Origin: Bacillota bacterium
GTDB lineage: Bacteria; Bacillota; Sulfobacillia; JAJZIM01
Direction: 5' to 3'
DNA length: 43,191 nt
NCBI GenBank assembly: GCA_021810565.1
Contig: JAJZIM010000021.1
Coordinates: 1 to 43,191, forward strand
Below are positions 40,760 through 43,191 of the stretch, one piece after another; within the stretch, counting starts at the first letter, position 1, and every line of letters begins with the position of its first letter. The notes under the pieces are model-generated. The model was given only the letters and a program-made list of their open reading frames with translations. It had not been told where the DNA came from and ran no database searches. The position numbers and the translations under genes are program-made.

Positions 40760-41530
40760 GTGAATTTCCTGGAACGGATGGGGCGTGATTGGGCTTTGGT
40801 GGCGGCGGCCGTGATCCTTGGCGTGAGCCTGATAGTGGGTACGGTGATCGTGAGCCGGATGGTGACCTATGTGAAAACCTTCAACACGTCGCTCTTGTCG
40901 GTTAATGGCACGGCCCAGGAGCAGATCACCTCCGACGAGGTGAAATGGACCGGGGACTTCTCGGTGCATACTGACCGATCCACCCTCAAAACCGGGTACG
41001 CGCAGTTGAACCGGGATCAAAGCCTGGTGATGGCCTTTCTGAAGCAAAACGGGGTGGCCGCCTCGCAGGTTACCCTGTCGCCGATCAGCATGACCCGCTC
41101 CTTCATGAACTGCAAATTCAATCCCCAGGCGTGCACCAAATCCGCGCTCACGGCCTACACCCTCAGCCAGACGGTGGTAGTGCAGTCGTCCCACGTGCAT
41201 CGGATCACCGCCCTGGCGCAAAAGACGACCACCCTGATCAACCAGGGGGTGGTCTTCACCACCCAAAGCCTCAAGTACTACTACACCAAGCTGCCGACCT
41301 TGCGCAATCGGCTCATCGCGGCGGCGGTGACCGACGCCCAGCACCAGGCCCAAAGGATCGTCGCCGCCACGGGTACCCGGCTGGGGCCGTTGGTGTCGGT
41401 GACCACGGAGCCGCTGCAGTTGACCCCGGTCAACTCCACCCAGGTATCCAACATGGGTTCCTACGACACCAGCACCATCCCCAAGGAGCTGACGGCCATG
41501 GTGCGGGCCACCTTCCGCCTGGCGGGGTAG
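40760..41530 (+). CDS. SIMPL-domain (DUF541) membrane-anchored protein, copy 3
   Basis: 256 residues from the GTG at 40760, which has AGGAGG six bases upstream; the ATG at 40742 has its purine stretch only one base away. A membrane helix (LVAAAVILGVSLIVGTVIVS) precedes an outer domain that starts TSLLSVNGTAQEQITSDEVK and ends ELTAMVRATFRLAG. The conserved helix is LIAAAVTDAQHQAQRIVAATG. Unlike copies 1 and 2 it contains two cysteines (MNCKFNPQACT) that could form a disulfide. It lies 43 bp downstream of the beta-propeller gene and may be co-transcribed with sigI. Confidence 0.83.
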   Translation: MNFLERMGRDWALVAAAVILGVSLIVGTVIVSRMVTYVKTFNTSLLSVNGTAQEQITSDEVKWTGDFSVHTDRSTLKTGYAQLNRDQSLVMAFLKQNGVAASQVTLSPISMTRSFMNCKFNPQACTKSALTAYTLSQTVVVQSSHVHRITALAQKTTTLINQGVVFTTQSLKYYYTKLPTLRNRLIAAAVTDAQHQAQRIVAATGTRLGPLVSVTTEPLQLTPVNSTQVSNMGSYDTSTIPKELTAMVRATFRLAG

Positions 41531-41567
41531 CGCGGCCGCGGCGAGCTGGCGATGGCGAAGGATCGGG

Positions 41568-41924
41568 GTGACGGTCCTGACCGCGGGGCGGGTCGCCTGG
41601 CCGCTGCGCGCTCCCGAGGGGCTCGGGTCTTTCCGGGCGGGGGCTTTCGGCGGTTGGGTGACCCGCGCCGTGGCGGGGAAGGGCTTGGCGGTGGAGCAAC
41701 CGACCGGGGTCGACCGGTTTGAACGCAGACGTGGGCTGGGTGGTCACCCGGCGGCTCGTCCCGGCCACCGCCGACGCCGGCCGCTCATGGACCGCCTATC
41801 GGCTGCCGGGGGTGTATCCCTACGGGTGGACTTGGTCAGCGCTTCCGAGGGATGGGGCGTCACGCTCGGCGGCAGGCTTTTCGTGACCCGGGACGCAGGG
41901 CGCAGCTTCACCTGGGTCCCCTAG
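41568..41924 (+). pseudogene. Frameshifted Ycf48-like (BNR-repeat) protein fragment
   Basis: Two Ycf48-type repeats are visible but lie in different frames. The first, from about 41719, reads GLNADVGWVVTRRL then ATADAGRSWTAYRLPG. The second, in the frame of 41568, reads VDLVSASEGWGVTLGGRLFV then TRDAGRSFTWVP and a stop at 41924. The change of frame is at a run of five G (41808-41812) and equals one missing base. The segment before 41700 (AGAFGGWVTRAVAGKGLAVE) is again in the frame of 41568, so a second, compensating shift is likely near 41710. Ycf48-like proteins are secreted propellers; only a small part of a full protein is present. Real decay and sequencing error cannot be told apart here. 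Confidence 0.6.
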
Positions 41925-41958
41925 CGGTCGGGAAACCCTGGAAGGGAGAGGATGCCGG

Positions 41959-43035
41959 TTGCCGAGAACCGCGCGCCTTGGGAGGGCGGCCAGGCTGCTG
42001 CTGATCGCCGCCTTGCTCTTGGGCTTGGCCGCAGGCCGCGCCAGGGTTCCCGCCGCGCCGGGCCCGGTGGGCGCTCCAGCCCCGGCCTTCCTGCTGGCGG
42101 AGCCGGAGCTTTTGGCCCGCTCGGGGATCCCGGTGCGCTTGCCCCGGCAGGTGCCGACCACTCCCTTCTATACTGCCGCGCTGCGCCACGGCTTTGCGGC
42201 GGTGGACACCGCGGTGGGCCGCCACGGCTACCGAGTGGCTTTCCCCTTCGGACAGACACGAGTGCCGCCTTGGCACGATCCTGCCGTTTACCGCGGCTTC
42301 GTGCCCGCCCGCACCGAGTTGAGGGTGGCCGGGGCGGACCTGACCCCGGGGGCCGCCACCCGCTACTTGGGTTTGCCGGCCGGCTTGGACCTGCGTCGGC
42401 TGCCGGGACTGGCCGTGCCCCTGGGCGCGGCTCGTACCGGCTATCTGAGCTTCTACAACGACTGGGGCGGCAACGGCGGCAGCCTGACGCGCCTGACCTG
42501 GCGGCAGGGCGCATACCTCTATCAAGTGGCGTATCCCGCGCCCGCGGGGGAGGGCGGCCGGCGCGCCGTCCTGGCCATGGCCCGCGGCATGGTGGCGCTG
42601 CGCCAGATCCAAGGCGGCAGCTTCTCCTTCGTCCTGGTGGACCGGCGCCCGGGGCGGCCGACCGAGCAAGAGACAGTGCAACTGTCCCCCGTATCCCTCG
42701 CGGCGGCCCAATATCCTTCCCTGGCGCCGGGGGCGCGGCAGGGGGTCGGGCAGGGCGGCGGCTGGCGCTACCGCTTCCGGCTCCGCGAGATTTCAACTGC
42801 TCCCGTGCGGCGCACCATCCTGGCCCAAGCTTCGGGACCAGCGCTGGCGGGCCGCTGGGTGACCATCCGCGCGGCAGCATCCGCCCGGCCCCGGCGGGCG
42901 GCTACGTGGGCGCTCAATGGCTCACCACCGGACCCCGGTGCGTCGCGGTCTACCCGGCCGACCAACCCGTGGCCTACTGGGACCAGCCTTTCAGTGGTGT
43001 CAACAGCTGCCATGCCTCAGGCCGGCAAGGCCTGA
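41959..43035 (+). CDS. Predicted exported protein of unknown function, probably frameshifted
   Basis: Starts with TTG at 41959 behind GGGAGAGG. A basic N-terminus and hydrophobic run (RLLLIAALLLGLAAGRARV) form a signal peptide or anchor. The body includes PAFLLAEPELLARSGIPVRL, GYLSFYNDWGGNGGSLTRL and GSFSFVLVDRRPG, with no family I recognise. Up to about residue 295 the sequence is protein-like; from about 42840 it becomes a low-quality Arg/Ala/Pro mix ending at 43035. In the next frame a good peptide (GGYVGAQWLTTGPRCVAVYP, VAYWDQPFSGVNSCHASG) starts at 42897 and runs open to the window edge, which indicates one missing base near 42820-42870. The true protein therefore continues beyond the window. 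Confidence 0.55.
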   Translation: MPRTARLGRAARLLLIAALLLGLAAGRARVPAAPGPVGAPAPAFLLAEPELLARSGIPVRLPRQVPTTPFYTAALRHGFAAVDTAVGRHGYRVAFPFGQTRVPPWHDPAVYRGFVPARTELRVAGADLTPGAATRYLGLPAGLDLRRLPGLAVPLGAARTGYLSFYNDWGGNGGSLTRLTWRQGAYLYQVAYPAPAGEGGRRAVLAMARGMVALRQIQGGSFSFVLVDRRPGRPTEQETVQLSPVSLAAAQYPSLAPGARQGVGQGGGWRYRFRLREISTAPVRRTILAQASGPALAGRWVTIRAAASARPRRAATWALNGSPPDPGASRSTRPTNPWPTGTSLSVVSTAAMPQAGKA

Positions 43036-43191
43036 AAGCGGGCCGCCAGTTGTTCGTGCCGCCTCTGCGCGGGGACCGTTTCCGGGCCGATCCTCCGGTG
43101 CGCCAGTTCGGATCGGCAACCCGCAGGGAGTCGCGTTGTGCCTCTGGGGGCATGCCCCTGCACCATTCACACAACGCCAACACCAGCCCCA

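Noticed and set aside
1-43191. CRISPR arrays, tRNA and rRNA genes
   Set aside because: No regularly spaced direct repeats and no tRNA or rRNA signature sequences were noticed on either strand; a dedicated scan was not possible.

Overview
This is a high-GC bacterial chromosome segment. The genes present (a SigI-type sigma factor, the UbiA-like prenyltransferase and UbiX of the futalosine menaquinone route, a hydrogenase-4-like membrane complex, many GTG and TTG starts with strong purine-rich ribosome binding sites) suggest a high-GC, possibly thermophilic member of the Bacillota (Thermaerobacter- or Sulfobacillus-like). That placement is an inference; the window has no rRNA or other marker gene to settle it.

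Layout. (1) 1-99: start of an IS21-type transposase running off the left edge, then about 600 bp without a convincing gene. (2) 738-14616, plus strand: a complete type 1 BREX phage-defence operon, brxA-brxB-brxC-pglX-pglZ-brxL. Its methyltransferase PglX is encoded as two separate proteins, and a small PD-(D/E)XK-nuclease-like gene sits exactly between the halves, joined to both by 4-bp ATGA overlaps. (3) 14641-24616: a defence and stress island with a PIN toxin preceded by an unusually large putative antitoxin and an MqsA-like Zn-finger/HTH regulator, an MNT-HEPN pair, a three-domain RecB-like nuclease/RNase H/SF1 helicase, and a VapBC pair with a clear promoter and operator. A three-gene housekeeping block (mqnP, an M50 peptidase, ubiX) lies inside it. 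(4) 24685-25494: gene-poor. (5) 34236-25495, minus strand: a seven-gene operon resembling hydrogenase-4/formate hydrogenlyase. Its large subunit has lost the nickel-binding cysteines, so it is better described as an energy-converting hydrogenase-related (Ehr) complex. The operon is preceded by a sigma-A-like promoter and a fluoride (crcB-motif) riboswitch with an overlapping intrinsic terminator. (6) 34582-43191, mainly plus strand: an envelope-signalling region with an ECF sigma factor and probable membrane anti-sigma factor, three SIMPL-domain proteins, a lipoprotein, a SigI sigma factor overlapping a membrane beta-propeller protein, a frameshifted Ycf48-like fragment and an exported protein that appears frameshifted near the right edge.

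How the parts work together. BREX protects against phage by host methylation (PglX) plus a poorly understood block to phage replication involving BrxC, PglZ and BrxL; the embedded nuclease gene suggests an added cleavage activity or an internal toxin-like component. The Ehr operon is probably transcribed only when fluoride stabilises the riboswitch aptamer, which links an ion-translocating membrane complex to fluoride stress. The two most interesting signals in the window are the split pglX with an embedded nuclease and the fluoride-controlled, nickel-less hydrogenase-like complex.
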